Positions 8,766 to 17,582 of a stretch of DNA of 64,000 bases are shown here, in pieces. Position numbers and translations under genes: made by a program. Location of the stretch: assembly GCF_023155275.1 (NCBI RefSeq), contig NZ_JALMUV010000005.1, forward strand, positions 186,001 through 250,000. Reading direction: 5' to 3'. Position 1 is the first letter of the stretch; each line of letters begins with the position of its first letter. Source of the DNA: Streptomyces rhizoryzae. Lineage in GTDB: Bacteria; Actinomycetota; Actinomycetes; Streptomycetales; Streptomycetaceae. The notes under the pieces were generated by a model. That model made no database searches. It worked only from the letters and a program-made list of their open reading frames with translations, and was not told the origin of the DNA.

Positions 8766-11700
8766 GTGCGTATCGGGATGCTCGGGCCGTTCCTGGTCCA
8801 GGCCGGCGACGGGGTCGCCGTGGAGGTGCCGGGCGCCCGGGTGCGCGCGCTGCTGGCCGCGCTGGCGCTCGAACCGGGCCGCACCGTCCCGCGGGAGCGG
8901 CTGGTCGACTGGGTCTGGGGCGAGCGGTCGCCCGCGGATGCCGCCAACGCCGTGCAGGCGCTGGTGTCCAGGCTGCGCAAGGTACTGCCGGCGGGGGTGA
9001 TCGAGGCCGGGTCCGGTGGGTACCGGCTGGTCATCGACCCGGACGCGGTGGACGTGAGCCGGTTCGACCGCCTCGTCGCCCGGGCCCGCGCCGCCGGGGA
9101 GCCGGCCCGGGCCCCGCTGCTGCGCGCGGCGCTGGACCTGTGGCGCGGCACCGCCATGGAGGGCATCGCGCTGCGCGGCAGCGCGGCGTTCGACGCCGCG
9201 GTCGCGGGGCTGGGCGAACGCCGTCTCGCCGCGCTCGGGGAGCGGATCGACGCGGAACTCCGGCTCGGTCGCGGTGCGGAGCTGGTCCCCGAACTGACCG
9301 GTCTGGTGGCGCAGCACCCGCTGCGGGAGGGCTTCGTCGCGGCGCTGATGCGAGCCCTGGCCGAGGCGGGCCGGGGCGCGGAGGCGCTGACCGCGTACCA
9401 GCGGCTGCGGGAGCGGCTGGCCGACGAGCTGGGCGCCGACCCGTCGGCCGAACTCGCCGCCCTGCACACCGCGTTGCTCCGCGGCGAGCTGGGCGGGCGG
9501 GCGGCGGACCACCGGACGAACCTGCGTGCCGAGCTGACGAGTTTCGTCGGCCGGGACGACGAGGTCGCCGCGGTCGCCGCCCTGGCCACCGGCCACCGGC
9601 TGGTCACCCTGACCGGGGCGGGCGGCTCCGGCAAGACGCGGCTGGCCACCCGCAGCGCCCGGACCCTGGTCGGTGAACTGCCGGACGGGGTCTGGCTGGT
9701 CGAGCTGGCCCCGGTGCGGGCCGCCGGGGAGCTGGCGCAGGCCACGCTGACCGCGCTCGGGCTGCGGGACCAGGCGCTGCCCGGCGGCGCCGCGGGCGGG
9801 GACCCGGTGGACCGGCTCGTCGCCGCGCTCCGGGACCGCGCGGCCCTGCTCGTCCTGGACAACTGCGAGCACATGATCGAGGCGGCCGCGGCGTTCGCGG
9901 ACCGGCTGCTGGGAGCGTGCCGGCGGCTGCGGATCCTGGCCACGAGCCGGGAACCGCTCGGCATCACCGGCGAGGCGCTCTGGCACGTCGCGCCGCTCCC
10001 GCTGCCCGCCGAGGGCGCGGGCCCGGACGAGGCCGGCGCGTCGCCCGCGGTGCGGCTGCTGCGGGACCGGGCCGCCGCGGTGCGCCGGGACACCGGCTCC
10101 GACGCGCGGACCCTGGCCGCGATGGCCCGGATCTGCCGGGCGCTCGACGGGGTGCCGCTGGCGATCGAACTGGCCGCGGCACGGCTCCGTACGATGTCCG
10201 TCGAGCAGCTGGCGCGCCGGCTCGACGACCGGTTCCGCCTGCTGACCGGCGGCAGCCGCACGGCGCTCCCCCGGCACCGGACGCTGCGCGCGGTGGTGGA
10301 CTGGAGCTGGGACCTGCTGACCGACGACGAGCGCGGGGTGCTGCGGCGGCTGTCGGTGTTCGCCGGCGGCGCGAGCCTGGAGGCCGCCGAGCGGGTGTGC
10401 GCGGACGGCGAGCACGTCCTGGACCTGCTGACCGCGCTGACCGAGAAGTCGCTGCTGATCGCCGACGGCGAGGGCGCGCCGCGCTTCCGGATGCTGGAGA
10501 CCATCCGGGAGTACGCGGCGCAGCGGCTCGCCGAGGCGGGCGAGGCCGAGCGGGCGCGCGAGGCCCACTGCGCCTTCTTCACCGAACTGGCCGAGACGGC
10601 CGAGCCGCACCTGCGCCGGGCCGAGCAGCTGGACTGGCTGGCCGTCCTCGAAGCCGAGCACGACAACATCGGCGCGGCGCTGCGCGGCGCGATCGCCGAC
10701 GGCCGGGCCCAGGAGGCGATGCGGCTGGTCGCGGCCGTCGGGTGGTACTGGTTCCTCAGCGGCCACAAGGCCGAGGGCACCGAGCTGAGCATCGCGGCGG
10801 CCTCCCTGGACGGTCCGGTGCCCGACGGGACGCGGGCGATGGCGTACACCATCGTGGCGATGCTGCTGACCGCCGGGCACGGCGATCAGTTCCAGGCACA
10901 GGAGTGGATCCGGCAGGCGCACCGCCTCACCCTGCGCGCCGACCACCGCCACCCGCTGCGCTGGCTCATCGGGCCGCTGGAGCGGATGCTGCGCGAACCG
11001 GACGACTTCCTGCCCGCCTTCGAGCCGCTGTTGGCCGACGACGACCCGTGGGTGCGCGCGCAGGCCCGGCTCAACCGCGGCCGGTTCCGCCTCCGGCTCG
11101 GCCACGACGCACCGGACGCGGAAGCGGACATCGAGGCGGCCCTCACCGAGCTGCGCGCCCTGGGTGAGCGGTGGGGGATCTCGTTCGCGCTGACCACCCT
11201 GGCCGAACGGCTCGCGCTGCGCGGCGAGTTCACCCGGGCCTGCGCGCACTACGAGCAGGCGGCGGCCGCACTGACGGAGGTGGGCGCGACCGAGGACGTG
11301 GTGGGTCTGCGGGCCCGGCAGGCCCACCTGTACTGGCTGCTCGGCGACGAGCGGTCCAGCGCCCGGGCCATGGCCGAGGCGGAGCGGTGCGCGGACCGGA
11401 TCGCCTGGCCGGACGCCCTCGCAGAGCTGGCGCTGACCCAGGCGTACCTGGCGTGGTGGCGGGGCGACCCGGAGCAGGCCCGCGCGCGGCTGGCGCTGGT
11501 GCGGCCGCGGCCGGGCGGCGCCGAGCGCACCGGCATCGGCGCCGCGGCCGAGGACCTGTACGGCTATCTCGCCGGGGATCTCCAGCGGTCCCGTGCGCAC
11601 CGGGCCGAGGCGTTCCGCGCCGCGGTGGCGATCGGGCACCAGCCGCTGATCGCGCAGGTGCTGGTCGGGGTCGCGGACGTCGCGCTGCGCCAGGGCGAGT

Positions 11701-11891
11701 ACGCGCAGGCCGTGCGGCTGCTCGCGGCGAGCGACCGCGTGCGCGGCACCGCGGACCGTACGCAGCCCGACGCCCCCCGGATCGCCGGGGCCGCCCGGGA
11801 CCGCCTCGGGGAGGCCGCGTTCGCCGAGGCGACCCGTACCGGCCGGCACGGTGACTGGCGGGCCCTGGCCGAGGCGACGCTCTCGGGGTGA
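8766..11891 (+). CDS. AfsR/SARP-family regulator with NB-ARC ATPase and TPR-like C-terminus
   Basis: 1041 residues from GTG 8766 (VRIGMLGPFLV). Residues about 1-95 form the OmpR-type winged helix of SARPs and about 100-245 the bacterial transcriptional activation domain (RGAELVPELTGLVAQHPLRE). An NB-ARC/AAA-like ATPase follows, with P-loop GAGGSGKT near residue 284 and Walker B LLVLDNCEH near 362. The C-terminal 450 residues are helical and Ala/Leu/Arg-rich, consistent with TPR-like repeats. Such proteins bind direct heptamer repeats and activate secondary-metabolism or differentiation genes. An upstream start at 8691 adds residues that do not look like SARP and lacks a better ribosome site. 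The P450 upstream is the obvious nearby candidate target; no biosynthetic cluster is visible. Confidence 0.9.
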   Translation: MRIGMLGPFLVQAGDGVAVEVPGARVRALLAALALEPGRTVPRERLVDWVWGERSPADAANAVQALVSRLRKVLPAGVIEAGSGGYRLVIDPDAVDVSRFDRLVARARAAGEPARAPLLRAALDLWRGTAMEGIALRGSAAFDAAVAGLGERRLAALGERIDAELRLGRGAELVPELTGLVAQHPLREGFVAALMRALAEAGRGAEALTAYQRLRERLADELGADPSAELAALHTALLRGELGGRAADHRTNLRAELTSFVGRDDEVAAVAALATGHRLVTLTGAGGSGKTRLATRSARTLVGELPDGVWLVELAPVRAAGELAQATLTALGLRDQALPGGAAGGDPVDRLVAALRDRAALLVLDNCEHMIEAAAAFADRLLGACRRLRILATSREPLGITGEALWHVAPLPLPAEGAGPDEAGASPAVRLLRDRAAAVRRDTGSDARTLAAMARICRALDGVPLAIELAAARLRTMSVEQLARRLDDRFRLLTGGSRTALPRHRTLRAVVDWSWDLLTDDERGVLRRLSVFAGGASLEAAERVCADGEHVLDLLTALTEKSLLIADGEGAPRFRMLETIREYAAQRLAEAGEAERAREAHCAFFTELAETAEPHLRRAEQLDWLAVLEAEHDNIGAALRGAIADGRAQEAMRLVAAVGWYWFLSGHKAEGTELSIAAASLDGPVPDGTRAMAYTIVAMLLTAGHGDQFQAQEWIRQAHRLTLRADHRHPLRWLIGPLERMLREPDDFLPAFEPLLADDDPWVRAQARLNRGRFRLRLGHDAPDAEADIEAALTELRALGERWGISFALTTLAERLALRGEFTRACAHYEQAAAALTEVGATEDVVGLRARQAHLYWLLGDERSSARAMAEAERCADRIAWPDALAELALTQAYLAWWRGDPEQARARLALVRPRPGGAERTGIGAAAEDLYGYLAGDLQRSRAHRAEAFRAAVAIGHQPLIAQVLVGVADVALRQGEYAQAVRLLAASDRVRGTADRTQPDAPRIAGAARDRLGEAAFAEATRTGRHGDWRALAEATLSG

Positions 11892-12041
11892 CGGGCGCGG
11901 GGCGCGGACTGACGGGCGCCGGGTGGCAGCGCGGATGAGGGGCGGGCGGGCCCCGGGCCTCGCCCCGCATCCCTCGCTCCGCGCCCCGCGCCCCGCCGCC
12001 CCGCCGCCCCGGTGAGTCCGGTCACACCCCTCCCGGCGTCT

Positions 12042-12059
12042 ACTACGCGCGCTCGTAGT
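12042..12059. promoter_or_regulatory. Palindromic operator-like site
   Basis: ACTACG-N6-CGTAGT, a perfect 6-bp inverted repeat about 240 bases before the heme-b gene. The rest of 11892-12278 contains no recognisable gene. Confidence 0.4.
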
Positions 12060-12138
12060 GCCCAACCGGCAGCCCGGCGCCGGGAATCCCGGGCCCCGGC
12101 CCGGGCCCGTCTACGGTCGCGGGTCGTACTGGCGGGCG

Positions 12139-12167
12139 TTGTCCCTGCCCGGGGACGCGCTAAGAAT
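12139..12167 (+). promoter_or_regulatory. Possible promoter for the heme-b/NuoF-like operon
   Basis: TTGTCC (12139-12144) and AAGAAT (12162-12167) are 17 bases apart, resembling a housekeeping sigma promoter. It would give a leader of about 105-135 bases. Confidence 0.4.
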
Positions 12168-12278
12168 GTCGGCAGTCGTGCAGGGCCGCCTGTGCCATCG
12201 CCGGTGACCTCCCGACGCGGACCTGCGGGCCGGATTCCCGATCCGGCGGCCGGCCCCGCCCGTCGCGGTCCCGGCTGC

Positions 12279-13259
12279 GTGACCCGAGCGCACGGAAGAA
12301 GGTGCCCCATTCACAGCGTCGCCCTGCTCGCCCAGGCCCCGGTGGGCGCCCCGACACCCGGAGCGGCCGGCCGGATCCTGGCGTTCCTGGACTACTTCGC
12401 CGGGGTGTTCACCCTGCTCGCGCTGACCGCCGTGGTGGTCTGCGGGCTCGCCGCCACCGACCGGCTGGTGCTCACCCCGCGGATGCGGGTCGCCGTGCAG
12501 TCGGTGCACCGCGCGTGCGCCGTCGCCGCGCTCGGCTTCCTCGCCGTCCACATCGCGGTCAAGGTCGTCGAGCGGCACGCCGCCCCGCAGACCGCGGTGG
12601 TCCCGTTCACCGGCGGCGCCGCCCTCGCGGTGAGCCTGGGCACCGTCGCCGCCGACCTGCTCATCCTGATCACGGCCACCGGCGTGCTCCGCGGCCGGTT
12701 CGCCGGCAGCCGCCGCCCCTGGCTGTGGCGGGCGCTGCACTCGACGGCGTACGCGTGCTGGCCGATCGCGCTGGCGCACGGGCTGTCGGCGGGGCGCATG
12801 GCGCACCCGTGGGTGTTCTGGGGCTACGGTCTGTGCGCGGCCGCGGTGGCGCTCGCCCTGCTGGTGCGGGCCCTTGCCTGCCTGGGCCGCCACCGGGCCC
12901 GCAGCCGGCACCGGCGCGGTGCCCGGGCCTACCGCCCGGCCGCCACCCGCCCCGCCGCGCTGGCCCCCCTCTCCGCTCCCCGCCACTCCCCCGCATGGGC
13001 CCGCGGCCCCCGGCCCGCACCACCGACACCGCCCACGGCCCCCGCACCGACGGCCCCCACTCCCACGGCGACGCCCCCAGCCACGGCGACACCGGCCGCG
13101 GCACCGGCACCGGCACCGGGACCGACGGCGACACCGGCGGCGGTCCGCCAGTCCAGGCACGGCACCGGGCAGGGCGCCGTCCCGGCCAGGCAGCCCAAGC
13201 ACGCCGCGGGCCCGCGGCCCCGGCCGTTCCGGCTGGCCCAACCAAGGAGCGCCGAATGA
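12279..13259 (+). CDS. Multi-helix heme-b (cytochrome b561/ferric-reductase-like) membrane protein
   Basis: About 326 residues if GTG 12279 is the start. Five hydrophobic helices span about residues 25-230. Two of them carry paired histidines about 13 residues apart (VHRACAVAALGFLAVH and LHSTAYACWPIALAH), the usual bis-heme-b arrangement. The last 115 residues are a cytoplasmic Pro/Ala/Thr-rich low-complexity tail. The start is uncertain: the best ribosome site, GGAAGAAGG (12294-12302), points at ATT 12309, while in-frame GTG 12279 has none. The stop overlaps the next ATG (ATGA at 13256), so translation is coupled to the NuoF-like flavoprotein. Together they look like an NAD(P)H-to-membrane electron transfer unit; the acceptor is unknown. 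Confidence 0.75.
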   Translation: MTRAHGRRCPIHSVALLAQAPVGAPTPGAAGRILAFLDYFAGVFTLLALTAVVVCGLAATDRLVLTPRMRVAVQSVHRACAVAALGFLAVHIAVKVVERHAAPQTAVVPFTGGAALAVSLGTVAADLLILITATGVLRGRFAGSRRPWLWRALHSTAYACWPIALAHGLSAGRMAHPWVFWGYGLCAAAVALALLVRALACLGRHRARSRHRRGARAYRPAATRPAALAPLSAPRHSPAWARGPRPAPPTPPTAPAPTAPTPTATPPATATPAAAPAPAPGPTATPAAVRQSRHGTGQGAVPARQPKHAAGPRPRPFRLAQPRSAE

Positions 13260-14746
13260 CCCCCACCGCACTGGAGCTGCCCGAGGCGCGCCGGCTGGGG
13301 GCGGCCCGGCTCACCGCCGGCCTGGACCGGCACCAGCGCCTGGACCTCGCCGCGCACACCCGTGTCCACCCGCCGCTCGGCGGTGCGGACCGGGCCGGCC
13401 TGCTCGCCCTGGCCGACGCCGTCGGCCTGCCCGGGCGGGGCGGCGCCGGCTTCCCGTTCGCCCGCAAGGCCAGGGCCGCGCTCACCACCGCCGACCGCAC
13501 CGGCACCCCGCCGGTCATCGTGGTCAACGGCGCCGAGGGCGAACCGGCCAGCGCCAAGGACACGATGCTGCTCGCCCGCGCCCCGCATCTGGTGCTGGAC
13601 GGCGCCTGCCTGGCCGCGGCGGCGTTCGGCGCCCAGGAGATCGTGGTCGCCGTCACGGCGGGCAGCCCCGGCGAGGTGTCGGTCCCGGCCGCCCTCGCCG
13701 AACGCGACCTGCCCTGCCGGGCCCGCACGGTATGCCTGCCCGAACGCTTCGTCTCCGGCGAGTCCGGGGCCGTGATCCGCGGCATCAACGGCCTGCCGGT
13801 GGCCCCGCCACCGCGCAGGACCCGCGCGTCCGACGGCGGAACGGGCGGTGTGCGCGGCCGCCCGACCCTCCTCTCCAACGCCGAGACCTGGGCCCAGCTC
13901 GCCCTCGCGGCCCGGCTCGGACCCGACGCCTACGCCGCCGTGGGCACCGCCGCCGAACCGGGCACCCTCCTCCTCACCGTCAACCGCCCGCACGCCGGAC
14001 CACTGGTCGTCGAGGTGCCGGCCGGCACACCGCTGGGCCTCGTCCTGGACACCTGCGGGCTCCGGCCGGGCGCCGGGGTGCTGGTGGGCGGCTACCACGG
14101 TGCCTGGCTGCCCGCGGCGGACGCGCCCGCCGCCCCGCTCTCCCGCGCCGGACTGGCCGGCCTCGGCGGAACCCTGGGCGCGGGCGCGATCGTCGCGCTC
14201 CCCGAGGACACCTGCCCGCTGGGCGAGACCGCCCAGGTCGCCGCCTGGCTGGCGGCCGAGTCGGCCGGCCAGTGCGGACCGTGCAAACGGGGCCTGCCCG
14301 ACGCCGCCGAGGCGCTCGCCGCCCTGGCCGCCGGGGCCGCCGACCCGGCCGTCCTGGAAGATGCCCGGCGCGCCCTCGGCGCGGCCCAGGCGGGCGGCGC
14401 CTGCTCCCACCCGGACGGCACGGCCCGCTTCGTCCTCACCGCCCTCGACGTCTTCGCCGAGGACGTCGCCGCCCACCTCGCCGGCCCCGGCTGCGGCCGT
14501 CCCGTCCGCGGCGTCCTGCCCCTGCCGCGCGCCGGCGGCACCCGCCTGGAGGTGGACTGGTCCCGCTGCGCCGGCCACGGCCTGTGCGCCGTCCTCGCCC
14601 CCGACCTCGTCCGCCTCGGCCCGCACGGCTACCCCACGTCCCCCACCCTCCCCGTCGCCCCCTGGCAAGAACACGACGCCCGCCGCACCGTCAACCAGTG
14701 CCCCACCCTGGCCCTCCGCCTCCGGCACGGCCCCGACCGCGCCTGA
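13256..14746 (+). CDS. NuoF-like flavoprotein (complex I 51-kDa family) fused to a ferredoxin domain
   Basis: 496 residues from ATG 13256 with AAGGAG 6 bases upstream. The N-terminal two thirds match the FMN/NADH-binding fold of NuoF (GLPGRGGAGFPFARK, NGAEGEPASAKDTMLL, GRPTLLSNAETWAQL). An SLBB-like segment follows, then an Fe-S loop ESAGQCGPCKRG at about 335-346 and ACSHPDG near 382. In classical NuoF this loop is ESCGxCxPC; here the first Cys is Ala. From about residue 437 a single-cluster ferredoxin-type domain is appended (DWSRCAGHGLCAVLAPD, then NQCPTLAL). It likely oxidises NAD(P)H and passes electrons through the ferredoxin to the heme-b partner encoded just upstream. It lacks NuoE and other complex I partners nearby. 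Confidence 0.85.
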   Translation: MTPTALELPEARRLGAARLTAGLDRHQRLDLAAHTRVHPPLGGADRAGLLALADAVGLPGRGGAGFPFARKARAALTTADRTGTPPVIVVNGAEGEPASAKDTMLLARAPHLVLDGACLAAAAFGAQEIVVAVTAGSPGEVSVPAALAERDLPCRARTVCLPERFVSGESGAVIRGINGLPVAPPPRRTRASDGGTGGVRGRPTLLSNAETWAQLALAARLGPDAYAAVGTAAEPGTLLLTVNRPHAGPLVVEVPAGTPLGLVLDTCGLRPGAGVLVGGYHGAWLPAADAPAAPLSRAGLAGLGGTLGAGAIVALPEDTCPLGETAQVAAWLAAESAGQCGPCKRGLPDAAEALAALAAGAADPAVLEDARRALGAAQAGGACSHPDGTARFVLTALDVFAEDVAAHLAGPGCGRPVRGVLPLPRAGGTRLEVDWSRCAGHGLCAVLAPDLVRLGPHGYPTSPTLPVAPWQEHDARRTVNQCPTLALRLRHGPDRA

Positions 14747-14782
14747 GCACACCCGGGCGTCGGCGCACCCGCGAGCCCCCCC

Positions 14783-14807
14783 ACCGGGCCGCGCGCGAAG
14801 GCCCGGT
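14783..14807. terminator. Hairpin between convergent genes
   Basis: Perfect 8-bp stem ACCGGGCC / GGCCCGGT with a 9-base loop, between the convergent NuoF-like and SnoaL-like genes. It can serve both strands. Confidence 0.6.
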
Positions 14808-14850
14808 CCGGCGGGGCCGTCCGGCCGGGCGACCCGGCGGGGCGAGCCGG

Positions 14851-15237
14851 TCAGACGAAGAACGCGTCCATCCCGGCCACGTCGGACAGGTAGGTCTCGA
14901 TGCTCGCGATCCTGCCGTCGCGCAGGCGGCAGACGGTGGACAGGTATTCGTCCAGCCGGACCTCGCCCCGGCGGGCGGTGTTGTGCAGGGAGAGGGCCAT
15001 GTTCTCCCGGCTGACCAGGATGTGCAGCAGCTCGAAGCGGAGACCGTAGGAAGCGATCTTCCTGGCCCGCTCCACCACCGCGTCGGCGCCGGACGCCGTG
15101 CCGGAGACGGCGTTGTCACCGGGCAGCGTCCAGGTGGCGTCGTCGGTCAGCAGCGACCTGATGCCGTCCCAGTCCCCGGCCGCGAGGCAGCCGTGGAACC
15201 GCTTGCCGAGCTGGTGGGCGGCGTCGTACCGCGTCAT
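14851..15237 (-). CDS. SnoaL/NTF2-like protein
   Basis: 128 residues with the cone-shaped NTF2/SnoaL pattern: an N-terminal helix (AAHQLGKRFHGCLAAGDWDG), then LLTDDATWTLPGDNAVSG and strands ending in RLRDGRIASIETYLSDVAG. Members range from polyketide cyclases and ketosteroid isomerases to binding proteins, so activity cannot be assigned. The gene is divergent from a TetR regulator with an AT-rich operator between them, which suggests it is that regulator's target. Confidence 0.82.
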   Translation of the reverse strand: MTRYDAAHQLGKRFHGCLAAGDWDGIRSLLTDDATWTLPGDNAVSGTASGADAVVERARKIASYGLRFELLHILVSRENMALSLHNTARRGEVRLDEYLSTVCRLRDGRIASIETYLSDVAGMDAFFV

Positions 15238-15270
15238 GGATTCCTCCCGGAGTGCGCGTGCAGCAGCACG

Positions 15271-15339
15271 CTTAAAGCGACGATCAATGCCTTAGGCAGG
15301 CTAACCGGGCCGACCACTAAAGCACAACTCTTTGCTTTA
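15271..15339. promoter_or_regulatory. Operator cluster between the SnoaL-like gene and TetR
   Basis: The core is a perfect inverted repeat TAAAGCA-N8-TGCTTTA (15318-15339), ending 10 bases before the TetR start. A related CTTAAAGCG occurs at 15271-15279 on the SnoaL side. The AT-rich repeated TTAAAGC element stands out in this GC background and is the likely TetR binding site controlling both divergent genes. Confidence 0.6.
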
Positions 15340-15349
15340 AGATGGGGGC

Positions 15350-15967
15350 ATGCCCGCCAAAAGCAAAGACAGCCGGCCCGGCGGCCGCAGCGCCCGCGTA
15401 CGCGAGGCCGTCCACCGAGCGGTGGTGGACCTCGTGGCGGAAGTCGGCGCCGACAAGGTGACCATCCCCGCCGCCGCGCGCCGCGCCGGCGTCAACCCCA
15501 GTTCGGTGTACCGGCGTTGGGGCACGATCTCCGCCCTCCTGGCGGACGTGGCCGCGCGGCGCCAGGACGAGGAGACCCCCGAACTGGTCGGCGACCTGCG
15601 CCAGGACCTGGAGCGGGTGGCGGTGTGGACGCTCAGGGATCTGGCCCGCCCGGGAGGCGTGGCCTTCTTCCGCGCCGAAGTGGCACCGGACGTCGACGAC
15701 CGCCGGGCCGGTCTCCAGGCATGCCTGGAGCGGGTCAGCGCCCGCTTCCAGGCCCCACTGGAGGCCGCCGCGCAACGGGGCGAGTCGCCCCCCTCACTGG
15801 AGCGCGTCCTCGATCGAGTGGTCGCCCCCCTCTACTTCCGCGTCGTCTTCTCCCTCCCGGGCACGGACGACCGCTTCGCGCGGGCCCTCGTCGCCGACCT
15901 GTGCACCCCGCCGCCCGCCGACCACCCGGCCCCGACCGGCGCCCCGGAAGCCGGGCCGGCGCGCTGA
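15350..15967 (+). CDS. TetR-family regulator
   Basis: 205 residues. The N-terminal HTH is at about residues 16-62 (VREAVHRAVVDLVAEVGADK, then RRAGVNPSSVYRRWGT), with the recognition helix VNPSSVYRRW. The C-terminal ligand domain resembles TetR_C_11/16-type regulators (DLARPGGVAFFRAEVAPD). ATG 15350 follows GGGGG. It is divergent from the SnoaL-like gene across 112 bases containing the TAAAGCA palindrome and probably represses both. The ligand is unknown. The downstream amidase gene is convergent. Confidence 0.88.
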   Translation: MPAKSKDSRPGGRSARVREAVHRAVVDLVAEVGADKVTIPAAARRAGVNPSSVYRRWGTISALLADVAARRQDEETPELVGDLRQDLERVAVWTLRDLARPGGVAFFRAEVAPDVDDRRAGLQACLERVSARFQAPLEAAAQRGESPPSLERVLDRVVAPLYFRVVFSLPGTDDRFARALVADLCTPPPADHPAPTGAPEAGPAR

Positions 15968-16040
15968 CCGGGCCTCCGGTTCCGCGGCGCGCACCGGAAC
16001 GGCGCCCCGCGCGGCGGGCCCGCGGCCCGGCCCGGCCCGC

Positions 16041-17483
16041 CTACGGGCGGCCCGCCCAGACCGGCGGGATGCGGTGGGACCACGGGCTGGCCTGTTCGAG
16101 TTGGGCGGCCAGGCGGAAGAGGCGGGATTCGAGACCGTAGCCGGCGGCGAATTGCATGCCGATCGGGAGTCCCGTTGCGGGGTCGGTGGTCAGGGGCACG
16201 GACATGGCGGGCGTGCCCGACACGTTGAACGCCGCGGTGAACGGCGAGCGGTCGAAGACGCGGTGCAGCCAGCCGAGGCCGTCCAGCGCCTCCACGCCCT
16301 CGGCGTAGGTGCCCAGGGGCACGGGGAGTTCGGGCAGGGTCGGGGTGAGGAGGACGTCGTACGCCGCGAAGGAGCGCGCCAGGCTCCGGGCGACCCGGTT
16401 CCGCAGCTCCAGGGCGGCGACGAACTGGGCGCCGCCGACCTGCCGCCCGTAGTGGTAGCCGGCGAGGGTGGCCGGTTCCAGGGTGGTGGGGTCGATGGGC
16501 CGGTCGAAGGCGGTGGCCAGTTCGTCGATCAACGCGGTGAGGTTCGCCGACCACTGGCGGGCGCTGGCGAGGAGGAACTCCTCCCATTCCACGCCGAGTT
16601 CGACCGACGCCTCCTCCACGCGGTGGCCGAGGGTTTCGAGCAGCCGGACGGTGCGGGCGAGGGCGTCGGCCACGGGTGCGGTGGTGCGGCGGCCGCCCCA
16701 CGCCTGGGCCAGGACGCCGATCCGCAGCATGCCGGGGTCGCGGGTGACCTCCTCGGCGTACGGCCGGGACGGCTCCGGGGCGGTGTACGGGTCGCCCGGT
16801 TCCGGGCCGCGCATCCGGTCCAGGAGCGTGGCGCTGTCGCGTACGGTGCGGCTGACGCTGCCGTGGACGGCCAGGCCGTTGAAGACCTCGTCGACGAACG
16901 GGCCCATGGAGACCCGGCCGCGGGTGGGCTTGAGCCCGAAGAGGCCGTTGCAGGCGGCGGGGACGCGGAGCGAACCGGCGGCGTCGGTGGCGTGGGCCAG
17001 CGGCACCACCCCGGCGGCGACGGCCGCGCCCGCGCCCCCGCTGGATCCGCCCGCGCTCCGCTCCAGGTCCCAGGGGTTGCGGGTCGCGCCGTACAGCACC
17101 GGTTCGGTGGTCGTGCTGTAGGCCAGCTCCGGGGTCGCGGTGCGGCCGAACGTCACGAGGCCGGCGCGGCGGAAGCGCCGCATCAGGGCGGAGTCGGCGG
17201 CGGCGACGTTGCCGGCCGCGAGCCGGCTGCCCAGTTCCGAGCGCCGCCCGGCCATGGCGACCGCGATGTCCTTGATCAGGAACGGGACCCCGGCCAGCGG
17301 CGCACTGCCGGGGCGGGGCCGGTCGTCGGCCGGCCAGGTCTCCACGATGGCGTTGATCTGCGGATTGACCGCCTGCGCGGCCTGGCGCGCGGCCGCTTCC
17401 ACCTCCGCGGCGGTCACCTCGCCGCTGGCCACCAACTCCGCGAGCCCGACCGCGTCGAACTCCACGTACTCACTCACCCGCAC
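16041..17483 (-). CDS. Amidase (amidase-signature family)
   Basis: 480 residues. The Ser-cisSer-Lys machinery is visible: Lys in GVPFLIKDIAVAMAG (about residue 82), cis-Ser in SAGGSSGGAGAAVAAG (about 160), and nucleophile Ser in ATDAAGSLRVPAACNGLFG (about 182). It hydrolyses amide bonds of a small substrate in the cytoplasm; specificity is not readable. I chose GTG 17483 (VRVSEYVEF) because GGGAG lies 8 bases before it; the longer frame up to 17663 crosses the operator region and is low complexity. It is divergent from a TetR gene, which is its probable regulator. Confidence 0.9.
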   Translation of the reverse strand: MRVSEYVEFDAVGLAELVASGEVTAAEVEAAARQAAQAVNPQINAIVETWPADDRPRPGSAPLAGVPFLIKDIAVAMAGRRSELGSRLAAGNVAAADSALMRRFRRAGLVTFGRTATPELAYSTTTEPVLYGATRNPWDLERSAGGSSGGAGAAVAAGVVPLAHATDAAGSLRVPAACNGLFGLKPTRGRVSMGPFVDEVFNGLAVHGSVSRTVRDSATLLDRMRGPEPGDPYTAPEPSRPYAEEVTRDPGMLRIGVLAQAWGGRRTTAPVADALARTVRLLETLGHRVEEASVELGVEWEEFLLASARQWSANLTALIDELATAFDRPIDPTTLEPATLAGYHYGRQVGGAQFVAALELRNRVARSLARSFAAYDVLLTPTLPELPVPLGTYAEGVEALDGLGWLHRVFDRSPFTAAFNVSGTPAMSVPLTTDPATGLPIGMQFAAGYGLESRLFRLAAQLEQASPWSHRIPPVWAGRP

Positions 17484-17582
17484 TGCTGCTCTCCCTCTCC
17501 CCGGTGCCGGCGCTGTCGCCGGCGCTGCCGCTGTCGCCGCGGCCGTGGCTGCCTGTGCCCCACGCCCCGTCCGCGGGACTGG

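Noticed and set aside
9964..10182. Small minus-strand ORF inside the AfsR-like gene
   Set aside because: Arg/Pro/Ala-rich shadow within the NB-ARC coding region, without a ribosome site.
7458..11891. Biosynthetic gene cluster around the P450 and AfsR-like gene
   Set aside because: No scaffold synthase, tailoring set or transporter surrounds them; adjacency alone is not enough.
7434..12065. A 1543-codon open frame on the minus strand
   Set aside because: It is the antisense shadow of the P450 and AfsR-like genes; its Arg/Gly/Gln-rich composition has no domain, and the plus-strand genes have all their motifs.
12874..16140. A 1088-codon open frame on the plus strand
   Set aside because: Pro/Arg-rich off-frame reading across the NuoF-like gene and two further genes; no motifs.
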